Shown here: piece by piece, positions 42,303-55,176 of the stretch
Layout: every line of letters begins with the position of its first letter
Numbering within the stretch: the stretch's first letter is position 1
Assembly (NCBI GenBank): GCA_934047225.1
Contig: OW204000.1
Span: 12,170,001 to 12,234,000 of the forward strand
Source of the DNA: Ypsolopha sequella
Lineage: Eukaryota; Arthropoda; Insecta; Lepidoptera; Ypsolophidae
Direction of reading: 5' to 3'
DNA length: 64,000 nucleotides
Translations under genes and position numbers: made by a program
Notes under the pieces: model-generated
The model's input: only the letters and a program-made list of their open reading frames with translations
Told to the model about the DNA's origin: nothing
Database searches by the model: none

Positions 42303-44538
42303 CGTATCGTCGTATCGTCGTATCGACGTATCGTCGTATCGACTTATCGTCGTATCGACGTATCGACGTATCGTCGTATCGACGTATCGACGTATCGTCG
42401 TATCGACGTATCGTCGTATCGACGTATTGCCGTATGGTCGTATCGTCGTATCGACGTATCATCGTATCGACGTATCGTCGTATCAACGTATCGACGTATC
42501 GTCGTATCCTCGTATCGATGTATCGTCGTATCGACGTATTGCCATAGCGTCGTATCGACGTATCTTCGTATCGCCGTATCGTCGTATGGTCGTTTCCTCG
42601 TATCGACGTATCGTCGTATCGACGTATCGGCGTATCGACGTATCGTCGTATCGACATATCGACGTATCAACGTATCGACGTATCGTCGTATCGACGTATC
42701 GTCGTATCGACGTATCGTTGTATCCTCGTATCGACGTATCGTCGTTTGGTCGTTTCCTCGTATCGACGTATCGACGTATCGGCGTATCGACGTATCCTCG
42801 TATCGACGTATCGTCGTATCGACGTATTGCCGTATCGTCGTATCGTCGTATCCTCGTATCGACGTATCGTCGTATCGACGTATCGGCGTATCGACGTATC
42901 GACATATCGACGTATCGACGTATCGACGTATCAGCGTATCGACGTATCGACATATCGACGTATCAACGTATCGACGTATCGTCGTACCGTCGTTTCCTTG
43001 TATCGAAGTATCTTCGTATCGACGTATCGGCGTATGGACGTATCCTCGTATCGACGTATCGTCGTATCGACGTATTGCCGTACCGTCGTATCGTCGTATC
43101 CTTGTATCGACGTATCGTCGTATCGTCGTATCGACGTATCGGCGTATCGACGTATCGACATATTGACGTATCGACGTATCGACGTATCAACGTATCGACG
43201 TATCGACGTATCGTCGTATCAACGTATCGACGTATCGTCGTATCCTCGTATCGATGTATCGTCGTATCGACGTATTGCCATATCGTCGTATCGACGTATC
43301 TTCGTATCGCCGTATCGACGTATCGACGTATCGTCGTATCCTCGTATCGACGTATCGTCGTATGGTCGTTTCCTCGTATCGACGTATCGACGTATCGGCG
43401 TATCGACGTATCGTCGTATCGACATATCGACGTATCAACGTATCGACGTATCGTCGTATCGACGTATCGTCGTATCGACGTATCGTTGTATCCTCGTATC
43501 GACGTATCGTCGTATGGTCGTTTCCTCGTATCGACGTATCGACGTATCGGCGTATCGACGTATCCTCGTATCGACGTATCGTCGTATCGACGTATTGCCG
43601 TATCGTCGTATCGTCGTATCCTCGTATCGACGTATCGTCGTATCGACGTATCGGCGTATCGACGTATCGACATATCGACGTATCGACGTATCGACGTATC
43701 AGCGTATCGACGTATCGACATATCGACGTATCAACGTATCGACGTATCGTCGTATCGTCGTACCGTCGTTTCCTTGTATCGAAGTATCTTCGTATTGACG
43801 TATCGGCGTATGGACGTATCCTCGTATCGACGTATCGTCGTATCGACGTATTGCCGTACCGTCGTATCGACGTATCGTCGTATCGACGTATCTTCGTATC
43901 GTCGTATCGACGTATCTTCGTATCCTCGTATCGACGTATCGTCGTATCGACGTGTTGCCGTATCGTCGTATCCTCGTATCGACGTATCGTCGTATCGACG
44001 TATCGGCGTATGGACGTATCCTCGTATCGACGTATCGTCGTATCGACGTATTGCCGTACCGTCGTATCGACGTATCTTCGTATCGTCGTATCGACGTATC
44101 GTCGTATCGACGTATCGTCGTATCGACGTATCGTTTTATCGACGTATCGTCGTATCGACGTATCGTCGTATCCTCGTATTGACGTATCGTCGTATCCTCG
44201 TATCGTCGTATCCTCGTATCGACGTATCGTCGTATCGACGTATCATCGTTTCCTCGTATCGACGTATCGTCGTATCGACGTATCGGCGTATGGTCGTATC
44301 GTCGTATCATCGTATCGACGTATCAACGTATCGACGTATCGACGTATCGCCGTATCAACGTATCGACGTATCGTCGTATCCTCGTATCGACGTATCGACG
44401 TATCGACGTATCCTCGTATCGACGTATCGTCGTATCGACGTATTGCCGTATCGACGTATCGTCGTATCGACGTATCGACGTATCGGCGTATCGACGTATC
44501 GTTGTATCGACGTATCGACGTATCGACGTATCGTTGTA
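42303..44538. repeat. 8-bp CpG satellite CGTATCGN, left array, about 280 units
   Basis: The unit is CGTATCGN, most often alternating CGTATCGA and CGTATCGT; variants include CGTATCCT, CGTATTGC, CGTATGGT and CGTTTCCT. Two CpG per unit make this extreme in an AT-rich region. A higher-order copy of 96 units (768 bp) links 42,750-43,010 with 43,518-43,785. All six frames lack stops because the unit has none, which explains the long artefactual open frames. Confidence 0.95.
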
Positions 44539-44865
44539 TCATCATCGTCATCATTATCTTGGCAAGTATGACTTTCGAAAAATAAAATTTTGAAATATAA
44601 AAATTAGATGCAAACACAATTACGCAAAAAAATGCCATTGCGAACAAACCGTTTTGTCAACTGGGTTGAATTTTATACATCGTAGATGCATTATACTTAT
44701 TATTGAAAACTAGCTAGTGCACGGGTTAATGACCGCGGATCCACACCGCTCGTGGGAGCTAAGAAATAGCGCTCGCGGCCGGTGACGACCGGTCGCGCAA
44801 ACAGTTGAGGTGCGGGGATGCGGGGGCAAAATCACTAATTTGTCCAGGTTTATACGCAGCCTTAA

Positions 44866-47105
44866 ATGGTTACAGAATGGTATCAGATCGATTTGGTGAC
44901 ATATCGAGCGTATCCAAAGTGGAATGTTCTAAGGCAATAACCAGTAAACCAATTTTACATTGAATTCTCAGTATACGTTATCAAAATAATATTTTCTTTT
45001 TTACTTTCTTTTTCTACTGTAAATCTTTAACACCTGAAACAAATACTTGGAAAAAATACGAGAAGTGTCGTGGGTCTTCCCGATTGAAACGAAGTTCCTT
45101 TCGCTACTGATGCGCACGCTGCACATCTATACTGCAGTAATATAGGTATACAAGAGACATCAGCATGTAAACACACAAATACGCATACTACAGGGGCAAA
45201 GTATAGTGACGGTCGAAGTCTTGCACTTTTTTCGGCCAAGTTCTCATTCGCCAAGCGACTGGAGTATAACGTGCGATAGGTAACTTCGTAACTTCTTGAA
45301 CTTCTTACTAATCTACTCGCACCTTGTTTTCGTCTCTTTCGTTTCCATATATTATATAAAATATAAAAATAATAAAATTGTTTATTGACTCATAACTTAG
45401 CCTAGTTACATAATTATACTTCGTAGACATGTGGTATAACAAAAATTAAAAAATATGACTTGTGCAAGTAATATAATGATACGTAAATCAAACAGGCAAT
45501 TGTAACAAAAGTGAAACTATTTTAGTCAAGCTCAAAGCTGACTAGATTACTTTCATTTTAATTTTACTTTATGTTTATGACTTACTAGATTAGATATGCC
45601 CGCGGCTCTGCCCGCGTTGAAAATATAATAATTATAAAAAAAAAATAAACGAAACACTGAATCACCGATAGGAGATGGTTGTGAATGACGTTGGATGTAG
45701 GAGAAAATCTCTGGAATTAATTAATATAAAATTTATTCTCTGGAAAAATAATTTGATGTTCAATTTCCGTTTAAAGTTGCGTTGCATGATAGTACGTTTT
45801 TGCAAACCAAAAACAGTATGAACGGCCGTTTGGACATGCCATACAGATCTGACGTTTCTGAAACGCGGAACATTTTGATTTCATAATTTCGTTCTTTAAT
45901 GAGCGTTTTTCCATATGTCAAATTTAGTGTTAAGTAACATTCCTAGATGGCAGTGTCGTATTCTTTAGCAACAGAATCAAAGACAAAATTTGCACCGATT
46001 CCAAACAAACGAAAAACCACTTTGACGTTGATTGCTACAAAACGCATTTTATCTATGGTGACATGGACAGCGCCATCTGGAGGAAAGGGAAGAACTAAGG
46101 AAAAAAAACAACGAGAAAAACGCTCATTATTAAGCGATATTATCCAAACCTTAGAATTTCCTTATTCTAAGATCCAAACTCATATTGTTTATACCGTTCA
46201 TTATTGTCACTATCCAAGGAATCGCATTGCATAATTTTTTTCGCGATTTTGTCGTTCGTGTGAGTGATAAGCGCACACAAAGAGCGCCATCTCACTCTTT
46301 CCCGTGAATTTTGCCCCTTTCTAGCTTTTCAATTTTATATAATAGAAGATCGCTGCGTCATATTTCATACTTCATAAATTGATTTCGTTTCTGTTTTTCT
46401 ATTTGAATAATTGATTAAACTTGATTTTCTAAAACAGACAAACATATCGCCCCGACATGTATCCCCGAGGGAGTTACAAATAAATTTTTTCTGAGTGTCG
46501 AGCAGTCCACGCACTCGTATACACCCTCATTTCACCGACGATTTTACGTCCTATAACGTGATAAAGATTGAGCATGTGCCTGTATTTTGAACTGAATTAT
46601 ATCCTTTTTTTTATTGAAGTACCTATGCGCTTATCTGTGCACACTTATCGTCATACAACCAAAACCAACGAACTTCGTTAGATACAATATTGTTAAAACA
46701 ATAAAGTACATAAATTCTTCTTCCAAAGTGAAACCCTGATCTCAAGATTCAGGGTCCGGCGTCATATCATATAAAACCCAATTTTTTTAACTGTACACTT
46801 CGGGCTGTAAAAATTTAGATCGAAGGGCACAGTTAAAAAATTGCGTTATACTAATTGTGCCTGCCACTTATACCTATAATTTTCTAGTTCGTATATTTTC
46901 TTCTGTTGAAATTTGTTATAACCACAGAACTTATTATTATATATAATTATAACTTATTTATGTTGAAGTGCAAAGAAAAAATATTTTCATTAAGAAAGTG
47001 CCTTTCATTTCAACCTTCTCTACAAAAGAACTTTTATTGGAAATACGTCTAGTACTCACTGAGCTTCCATTACAAACGGTGAAAGCACTTTAAATTGATC
47101 AAGCT
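44866..47105. other. Spacer between the two satellite elements
   Basis: 2.2 kb without a recognisable gene. A short RTE/SINE head (ATGCCCGCGGCTCTGCCCGC) is at 45,583-45,625 and SINE remnants at 46,455-46,770. A 95-codon plus-strand frame at 45,947 is Lys/Thr-rich, with no known domain. Confidence 0.6.
46455..46770 (-). mobile_element. Degraded SINE
   Basis: TGTATCCCCGAGGGAGTTAC, ACACCCTCATTTCACCGACG and CTGATCTCAAGATTCAGGG follow the SINE order seen at 1,860-2,113, with an unrelated insert near 46,600-46,720. Confidence 0.6.
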
Positions 47106-47109
47106 TTAA

Positions 47110-49634
47110 GGCTGCGTATAAACCTGGACAAATTAGTGATTTTGCCCCCGCATCCCCGCACCTCAACTGTTTGCGCGACCGGCCGTCACCGGCCGCGAGC
47201 GCTATTTCTTAGCTCCCACGAGCGGTGTGGATCCGCGGTCATTAACCCGTGCACGTGCTAGTTTTCAATAATAAGTACGTATAATGCATCTACGATGTAT
47301 AAAATTCAACCCAGTTGACAAAACGGTTTGTTCGCAATGGCATTTTTTTGCGTAATTTTGTGTTTGCATCTAATTTTTATATTTCAAAATTTTATTTTTC
47401 GAAAGTCATACTTGCAAAGATAATGATAACGATGATGATACAACGATACGTCGATACGACGATACGTCGATACAACGATACGTCGATACAACGATACGCC
47501 GATACGTCGATACGCCGATACGTCGATACGACGATACGTTGATACGGGGATACGTCGATACAACGATACGTCAATACACCGATACGTCGATACGTCGATA
47601 CGGGGATACGTCGATACAACGATACGTCGATACGCCGATACGCCGATACGTCGATACGGGGATACGTCGATACGACGATACGTCGATACGGGGATACGTC
47701 GATACAACGATACGTCGATACGCCGATACGTCGATACGCCGATACGTCGATACAACGATACGTCGATACAACGATACGTCGATACGCCGATACGTCGATA
47801 CGTCGATACGGGGATACGTCGATACAACGATACGTCAATACGCCGATACGTCGATACGGGGATACGTCGATACGTCGATATGTCGATACGGGGATACGTC
47901 GATACAACGATACGTCGATACGACGATACGTCGATACGGGGATACGTCAATACAACGATACGTCGATACGCCGATACGTCGATACGCCGATACGAGAATA
48001 CGTCGATACATCGATACGACGATACGTCGATACGCCGATACGTCGATACGGGGATACGTCGATACAACGATACGTCAATACGCCGATACGTCGATACGGG
48101 GATACGTCATACGCCGATACGCCGATACGTCGATATGTCGATACAGGGATACGTCGATACAACGATACGTCGATACGACGATACGTCGATACGGGGATAC
48201 GTCGATACAACGATACGTCGATACGCCGATACGAGAATACGTCGATACGTCGATACGTCGATACGGGGATACGTCGATACAACGATACGTCGATATGTCG
48301 ATACGGGGATACGTCGATACAACGATACGTCGATACGACGATACGTCGATACGGGGATACGTCAATACAACGATACGTCGATACGTCGATACGCCGATAC
48401 GCCGATACGAGAATACGTCGATACGTCGATACGACGATACGTCGATACGAGGATACGTCGATACAACGATACGTCGATACGTCGATACGACGATACGTCG
48501 ATACGGGGATACGTCGATACAACGATACGTCAATACGCCGATACGTCGATACGGGGATACGTCGATATGTCGATACGGGGATACGTCGATACAACGATAC
48601 GTCAATACGCCGATACGTCGATACGGGGATACGTCGATATGTCGATACGCCGATACGTCGATACGTCGATACGTCGATACGACGATACGTCGATACGGGG
48701 ATACGTCGATACGTCGATACGCCGATACGCCGATACGAGAATACGTCGATACGCCGATGGTGATGGTGAGATAAGGTTTTGTTAGTCTCCCAGAAGGGTA
48801 GGCAGCTAGGCAGAGACTACAGATTTCCATCTGCTACGATCCAGACACAACTCTTTCGCCTCTTCTACATCCATCAACCATATTTATTGTGATATTAAAT
48901 TGTAAGCTAAAAAAAATACCTCAGACGAAAAACATAGCGATATTCATTAGTCCATTGAGACAACCTTTAGTTCACCATCTTTAATAAAACATGACCTATC
49001 TACTTATTTTGTTAAGTAATGGCGTACCTTTGCATTACTTTCATCCACTGCTTTATTTTCACTCGTAAAACATTTTTATTCCATTTTTTACATTGGTTGC
49101 ATTTATTTCCCATGTTTCAAATTACGAGATTTATTTAAATTACGAAACCGGGACGTCGAGAGCGCAAAAACGTAGCCCTCCCGTCTCAACGGAGCGATCA
49201 CAAGTGACCGACGGGTGAGTGACGAAACAAAGCATGGAACAAAAAGCGCGTGCGACCGAGATATCTTGTCGCCGCCTTGTCTCAGAATAAATCGACGTAA
49301 GCGCCAATTCTTAGATGTTAAATTAAATGAAAACGAAACAGAATTATTCAAAATCCCCGTGCAATTATACGGGGTCATTTGTTTTCTTATTTTTAATACA
49401 AATTTCAAGGCAAACTGTTTTAAGAAAGGTCCTTTAACACTCGAAAAACATGAAATATAGAGGTAACTTCATAATTTTTTTCTATCGAGCGAACTTAAAG
49501 CTTTTGCGTTTTTGCTTCTGCACGAATATCAGCCCTATAGTCTATTATCTATATTATTTTTATTAAACCGATTGACCAAGTTACACAATGTTTTATGCTC
49601 ATTTGAAATTGTGCATCTGACATTATACCGACCC
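47110..49634 (-). mobile_element. TTAA-flanked satellite-bearing element, copy 2 (2.5 kb)
   Basis: TTAA at 47,106-47,109 and 49,635-49,638. Inverted partner of 41,356-44,861; over a 305-base stretch of the outer region I count five differences (about 1.6 percent). It is shorter almost entirely because its satellite array is shorter, and its hexamer tract is nearly absent. Confidence 0.8.
47436..48750. repeat. 8-bp CpG satellite, right array, about 164 units
   Basis: Unit CGATACGN. Common junctions are CGATACGGGGATACGT, CGATACAACGATACGT and CGATACGCCGATACGT. The GGGG form is abundant here and rare or absent in the left array, while the left array's CCTCG form is rare here, so the two arrays were homogenised separately. 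Confidence 0.95.
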
Positions 49635-49638
49635 TTAA

Positions 49639-50052
49639 TCAAATTTCTTGTAACTTTATAAGATTAGTGCAAATGTTTTGCGTTATTGTCCCACTACAGA
49701 TTTTTGTTTTTAGGATCATGTAATAATATTTTATAATTATGTGTCTATTACTTAACATATAGGATAAAATGAACTTTTAACAAAAAAAATTGCAACCGCC
49801 TCCAAATTTAACTGCAGTTATTCACTAAAAAGTTTACACACTAACCGATGGTACCGAAATAACAAAATAACGCTTTTGGCGAATTATTTCTTCCTAAAAC
49901 ATTATGTTCTCTAGAAGTTGGCGACCTCATATTGGTTTTTATGTTGCCATATCGTAAGGAATACACCGACTTCTAGATAACACATGTATCAGGAAGAAAG
50001 AACCCAACAAGCAAAATAGTCATATAAGATTGAGCTTATTCAGCAAATGCAT
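49639..50052. other. No recognisable feature
   Basis: AT-rich, nothing supported. Confidence 0.45.
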
Positions 50053-50345
50053 TTTATAGAAGTCGTTTAAACGCGAATTATACAGAACATGTCATATAAA
50101 AACGTATTATTCAGCATTTTAGTTGGTCAGCATTACGGTCATATAATGATGCTGAGTAAACGTTTACTCGGCGTCCTTGTATGACTAAAATGCTTTATAA
50201 GAACTTGCTAAACGCGAATCATACAGAACATGTCATATAAAAACATATTATTCAGCATTTTAGTTGGTCAGCATTACGGTCATATAATGATGCTGAGTAA
50301 ACGTTTACTCGGCGTCCCTTTATGACTAAAGTGCTGTATAAAAAC
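50053..50345. repeat. 141-bp tandem duplication
   Basis: ACGCGAATTATACAGAACAT at 50,071 recurs at 50,212 with one change; both units end in a GAGTAAACGTTTACTC palindrome. A few point differences, so older than the 490-bp duplication. Confidence 0.85.
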
Positions 50346-50564
50346 TTGCTGATTAAGTCACCTCTATGCTTTGCTTATGTGACTATTTGTTCGTGTAATA
50401 GCATCTTATGTGTCTTTCTTATGACGAGTTAGATGCAGTTGAGTAAAAGCAAAATCATTGCTATTACACTGCTATTTTGTTTTATATGTTGCATTTATAC
50501 GATCATTACACGCCTAAAATGTCATATGATGTGCCGTTTAAACATATTTTATGGATTTGTTAGT

Positions 50565-50862
50565 GTCTTCTTTACATGAACGACGTCTATATTTCTCTCT
50601 TTTTTTCCAGTATAGATAAAAATTATACAATTTGCTAAACTTTGCGTAAAAACAAGCCAATATCCACGATATCCTGACAGCTATTATGATGGTGTTTCAT
50701 CAAATTTTGCTTTTTTGGCTGTATTGAGACGTAGTTAGATGTCGCTAGATAATACTTATAAAAAAAATATGAAGCAAATAAGCTGTTGACTTCACATTCA
50801 GTTTTTACCTTTTGTATGAATCTTAAAAAACATCCAGGCATAAAGAGGCATCTTAAGGTTCC
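50565..50862 (+). repeat. Dispersed repeat F, copy 2
   Basis: Partner of 22,625-22,925, same orientation. Confidence 0.75.
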
Positions 50863-51699
50863 CTTTAGAATAAAAAGTTCCGTTACATAATCATAGACTG
50901 TCACGCACAACTTTAAGTAAACCTTGGTAAGATAAAATGCAGCCAAATTTAGCTTTTACTACACGTACTTACGGAAATAAGGCGGTACAAGTGATTTGTT
51001 GGCTTTAATTATAAAGTCTGGACTGCGTGGGACATCGGCCGTTTACTTGCGTAGGCGCACGTCGAAATATTTTATGAAAAATTACACTTTTTATGAACCT
51101 CTGGAAATACACAGTACATTTGTTTACAAACTTTCTGTTCTGATAGAGGCTATAAAGAGTGCCATATAGTCTTAGAAAATAGCTTGGCTCTTCTTGACGT
51201 CACCGTTTTACAAGAACTTGTGTCTTTCTATTAATATTTTCCGACGTGAAAAAATATGATTTTTTCGTTATATCGTTAGATATTGTAATATTTATATCCA
51301 ATACTTACCAAGTTTACAGGTCAATGCACTAACTTTTAATTAAACTTGTGAATATGCGGGCGCAATACCAAGTTGATTCTCGGCTAAAGCCCACGTCCTC
51401 TCCAGCGGTCGTCGTCACGTAAGACCACGTGCCCAGAATCTGATAATAGCCTTTTTTGCTCTAGCCCTTATTGCTTTGACTTAACGTCTACATTTCATAA
51501 GAAGTCCACTGTCCATGCCCATAACTGGCCAATCATTAGTGGACGCTCACTTCATATATAGCCAGGGGATCTGATGAGTTCATCTCAGGTTTTGGCACAC
51601 GCAAATCAAGCATTACCTAAACACTATAACACTTTGCTTCCCTCTTACATTTGATATGACTTCATTTGTGTTCTCTCAACTTAAATTAAAATTAAAATC
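50863..51699. other. No recognisable feature
   Basis: Nothing supported. Confidence 0.45.
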
Positions 51700-51975
51700 C
51701 ATCCATTCATCAGCCTAGTTCGCCTTTCCAAGATTTCGCCATCCTGGAAGATGTACCCAACTGCCCATACTCACACACGCTGGACATGCGGGTTGGAGAG
51801 CGCGGTCCCAAAACCCTCGCACCAGTGACGTCGCTACCCGTCATCATCGCAGACTGTTTTGTATAAGGGCCGTCTATCGATCCCAGGCATGGTGGAGCAC
51901 CTGGTTGTGCCTGTTTGTGCCTGTTTGGGAGATGTCCTCTTACTATCTATCTCCCGAATAACTTCAAGGGATTTT
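51700..51975 (-). mobile_element. RTE-type LINE tail, diverged copy
   Basis: CCATCCATTCATCAGCCTAG TTCG through ACTCACACACGCTGGACATG to GGCATGGTGGAGC matches the tails at 1,040-1,430 and 53,925-54,295 with more differences and small deletions. Confidence 0.65.
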
Positions 51976-52504
51976 CTACCACCTTCTTAATATCTCCTCT
52001 AAAATTAAAATATACACGACATTCTAAATCCTCAGTCGATTATTTACAATTTACACGAATAAAAAAAACATCAGTTGCTCTAAATCAAGGACTAAAAACG
52101 TGAGTTATAGGGCTTCGATTCTGGCGGAATCCCAAAATTGTAAATCTCGAAATTATCGTCTCGTACCAAGAAATCCTCAAGGATCTTGAGCTGTCTTTAA
52201 GGACCGTCATTAGGCGACTAGACATTCAAAATTGGATTTTATCTTAATCCGCTTAAGGTTTATAAATGTTTAACAAACCCGACATTTGTGTAGAAACGAG
52301 ATTTTCAATTCTTAGCATTTATTTCAGTCCCTTTAAGTTCGTATTCGTTTGAAAAGAGCTTAGAAATACCCAAATACCATTCATCATGCAATGGCCCTTT
52401 TTGTAGCATGTCTTAAAAGCATTTGTATCTAACTTTACCCTGTCCTTCGGTCCATCTTTAAGGTTATAATATCTAAAAACAAGTGTACATAATTGCTTAA
52501 ACCA
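51976..52504. other. No recognisable feature
   Basis: Nothing supported. Confidence 0.45.
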
Positions 52505-52737
52505 TTAAGGCGCTTGAGACCTTCAAGTACTGCCAGATGGGTACTTTCTAAAGCCTACTCCTCGTTTACGGCTGGACCAAATAGCTTGAAAAAAATATAT
52601 ATGAAGCAATAACTCTTTCAAAATATTTGCAACAAATTTTGGTTTCGTACGATCAAAACTTCTGTATTAAAAAAAAAAACAACTGTATGATGTTTTTTTG
52701 GCTTGAATTCCCTACTCCTCCTAATCTTCTATGACGT

Positions 52738-53085
52738 TTGGAATTATTTACACGCCAAAAAATTAAGAATCTGTTTAACTTTAAATGCAACATATCTCAA
52801 GTAAATCCAGTAACTTTTTCTGTTAAAAATATCGAAATATGTAAGACTTCAAGGTCAAAGGCTAAGAGGTGCTCTGCGCGGGCGCAGGCATCAGTCATGC
52901 AGTGGCGTTCAGACGGGGAGGCTGTGTCACTCGTTGCCACGTACCGCACCCTGGCGTCTGATGACATGTTTGCGAAAATATTTATAAGGATTTTTATTTG
53001 TGTGCGTTCAGAGAGTACTTTCGGCAATGGACTTAGTTATTTAGAGGATAAATTGTGCTGTGAAGTTCGCGCGTGGACGCTATAA
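52738..53085 (+). other. 115-codon frame shared by both duplication arms
   Basis: The frame (with SVMQWRSDGEAVSLVATYRT) is also open in the left arm (2,156-2,503, minus strand) with 7 residue differences. The observed changes between arms are nearly all residue-changing, which argues against selection on this frame, and an opposite-strand frame is equally preserved. Unrecognised; probably non-coding repeat sequence. Confidence 0.2.
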
Positions 53086-53237
53086 TAAACTAGAAGTTTG
53101 ACGAGTTAGTAAAGAATTTTTTTTAGAAAAATTATAAATATATAATGTGATTAGTAAAGTAAGTAGGTACCTAATATAATCTACCTACACAATCATTATC
53201 CATAGTTGAATAGATATGAATAATTACTGGTAACAAT

Positions 53238-53505
53238 TATAGTAGCTCATGGGTAGAACGCAGGCCTCTCAATTTTGAGATCCAGGTTCAAGCCCCGGTT
53301 GGGCATGCACCAAGGAGTTTTTCGGAATATTTGTGCATAGTATTTACTAATACTTACTACTTGCTGAATGTTTTGTGCCCAAACTCACCACCAACCACGT
53401 TGGGACATACTTATCGTCGCTGAAACGCGGGTGTACCGAGTTCGGACACACTCGGAACACCTCCAAAACCCCTTCGGGAATTCCTATCGTGACGATATAT
53501 AATTA
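53238..53505 (+). mobile_element. tRNA-derived SINE, duplicate copy
   Basis: A box TAGCTCATGGGTAGAACG and B box GGTTCAAGCCCC; the body ends CCCTTCGGGAATTCCTATCG. Duplicate of 1,855-2,115. Confidence 0.8.
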
Positions 53506-53782
53506 TTATTATAAACTATAAGCAACAATTCACGCAAAAAACGTTGCTCAAAATTTTGTTTTTACTTCTATCCAGCTAAATAAACTACCCAAGTATCAAG
53601 GTTCGGACTAGGTTTAGCTCCGCTTCCGACCTGTTTTTTTTTGGACCGGAGCACTATTTGAAATACTTGTTTTAGTTCATTTCAGAAAAATATGTCCCAG
53701 GCAGGCATATCAAAGCCGTGGTATTTATATTGTATTTATATGAATTGTAGGTATAATACATATAATTGATATATTATTTCAG

Positions 53783-53856
53783 GGGCATCTAAAAAGAGAC
53801 CACCAGAAACAGAAGGCGAAGAAAATAATCCGACAAAATCTGCAAAAAAGAACTGA
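53783..53856 (+). pseudogene. Exon-like piece, duplicate of 1,455-1,537
   Basis: TATTTCAG acceptor, then GASKKRPPETEGEENNPTKS, ending TGA. Confidence 0.4.
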
Positions 53857-53924
53857 AAAGTTTATTCGGGTAGACCTGACAAAAATATTAATTCAAAATA
53901 ATCTGTGCATGTAACCTGTAATGT

Positions 53925-54295
53925 CATTCTATCCATCCATCAGCCTCGTTCGTCCACTGCTGGACATAAGCCTTTCCAGGACTTTGTCATTCCCGGTGGT
54001 CATCCTGGAAGAATTGCCCATACTCACACATGCTGGGCAGGCGGGTTGGTGAGCGCGGTGCCGGAACCCTGCCACCAGTGACGCCGCTGCCCGTTACCAG
54101 TCTGTTCCATATAAGGCCCGGCTATAAGGGATGTATATACCGCCATCCATCGGTCCCAAGCATGGTGGGCCTCCTGGTTTTTTGCCTGTGAGCTGTCCTC
54201 TTACTCTCCCATGAATTACTTCGAGGGGGTCTCCAAGTAAGATGGTAATACCTCCACAGTCGAGCCCGGCATCAGCTCTACCACCTATCAAATAT
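53925..54295 (-). mobile_element. RTE-type LINE tail, duplicate copy
   Basis: Duplicate of 1,040-1,430 (CATCCATCAGCCTCGTTCGT then CCACTGCTGGACATAAGCC). Confidence 0.6.
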
Positions 54296-54624
54296 CATTG
54301 TCATTGAAATTATGTAATGTCATTGAAATTTAGTAAATATTTAGGGTGCCAACAAACGAACATCACTTTCAAAACGGTAGCCGTAGACAACGGTAGGTAA
54401 CTGCATATGTCGAACTATGTTGGCGATAGCCATCGACTACCATCGAACAATGGTAGTGAGCGTCAGCTATTGGTTGCATTCGACGCGCTGACGCTGCCAA
54501 ACAGCACCGACTGCACTCGATTGATGGTATTGTCAGCGTTGTATGGTCGACTGCAACCGACGGCTGACGCTAACGTCATTCGGTGGCAATTTATAGTATA
54601 GAATAGTAGACTGTCAGAATACAG

Positions 54625-55098
54625 TCGGAAACACTATCTCATCGAGTAACAAGATGTGACCAACTCGTAGTGATGTAGAAAAAAAACTACATCAAAATAA
54701 ACCGGGTTGGCTAGGCGCAACCTAGAGTGTTTTGTACAGTCAGCAAAAACAACGCAAATTTTCTGATAAAATAATCACGTCAATAAGTACTATGTTCGAT
54801 ATAGCGTATCACAAGGTGCTTAAAAATAAGGTTTGCATGTCCTATGTTGGTACTAATATCAGCCTGATTTTATCGAATATCTTTTTATATGAAAAAAGCT
54901 TTCTTTAGCTCCTTTTATACGCTCTGTCGATGATATGTACTTGATGATGTGATTTTTTTAATCAATAAAATGCTGCTTTTGCTGACTCTACAAAACTTTC
55001 CAGGTTGCGTCAAGCCAACCCTGTTTATTTTGATGTAGTTTTTTTCTACACCACTACGAATTGGTCACATCTTGTTACTTGATGACATAGGGTTACCA
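54625..55098. mobile_element. Foldback element, right copy, 474 bp
   Basis: Duplicate of 238-720, with the same long inverted ends. Confidence 0.8.
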
Positions 55099-55176
55099 AC
55101 TGTCACCCGGCAGCCTAGTACGTTAAAAATTATATTACGTATTAAAACATATTCAGCGTTATTTGTTATGTTTCTC

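Larger units (their letters stand above)
41356..44861 (+). mobile_element. TTAA-flanked satellite-bearing element, copy 1 (3.5 kb)
   Basis: TTAA lies at 41,352-41,355 and 44,862-44,865; the ends are GGGTCGGTATAATG and TACGCAGCC. Parts in order: 775-bp unique outer region, a LINE-like coding tail (42,130-42,230), a hexamer tract CATCGC/GATCGT (42,237-42,302), the 8-bp satellite (42,303-44,538), and a 320-bp CpG-rich inner region. No transposase. The inverted copy is at 47,110-49,634. Either two independent insertions of one element or the two arms of an 8.3-kb foldback (41,356-49,634). Confidence 0.8.

Noticed and set aside
42136..44585. Very long open frames (811, 443, 350 codons) of VSTYRRID repeats
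   Set aside because: The 8-bp unit has no stop in any frame on either strand, so all frames are open by composition; frames overlap and no start context or domain supports translation.
47384..48830. Long open frames of SIRRYVDT or VSTYRRID repeats in the right array
   Set aside because: Same compositional artefact as in the left array.
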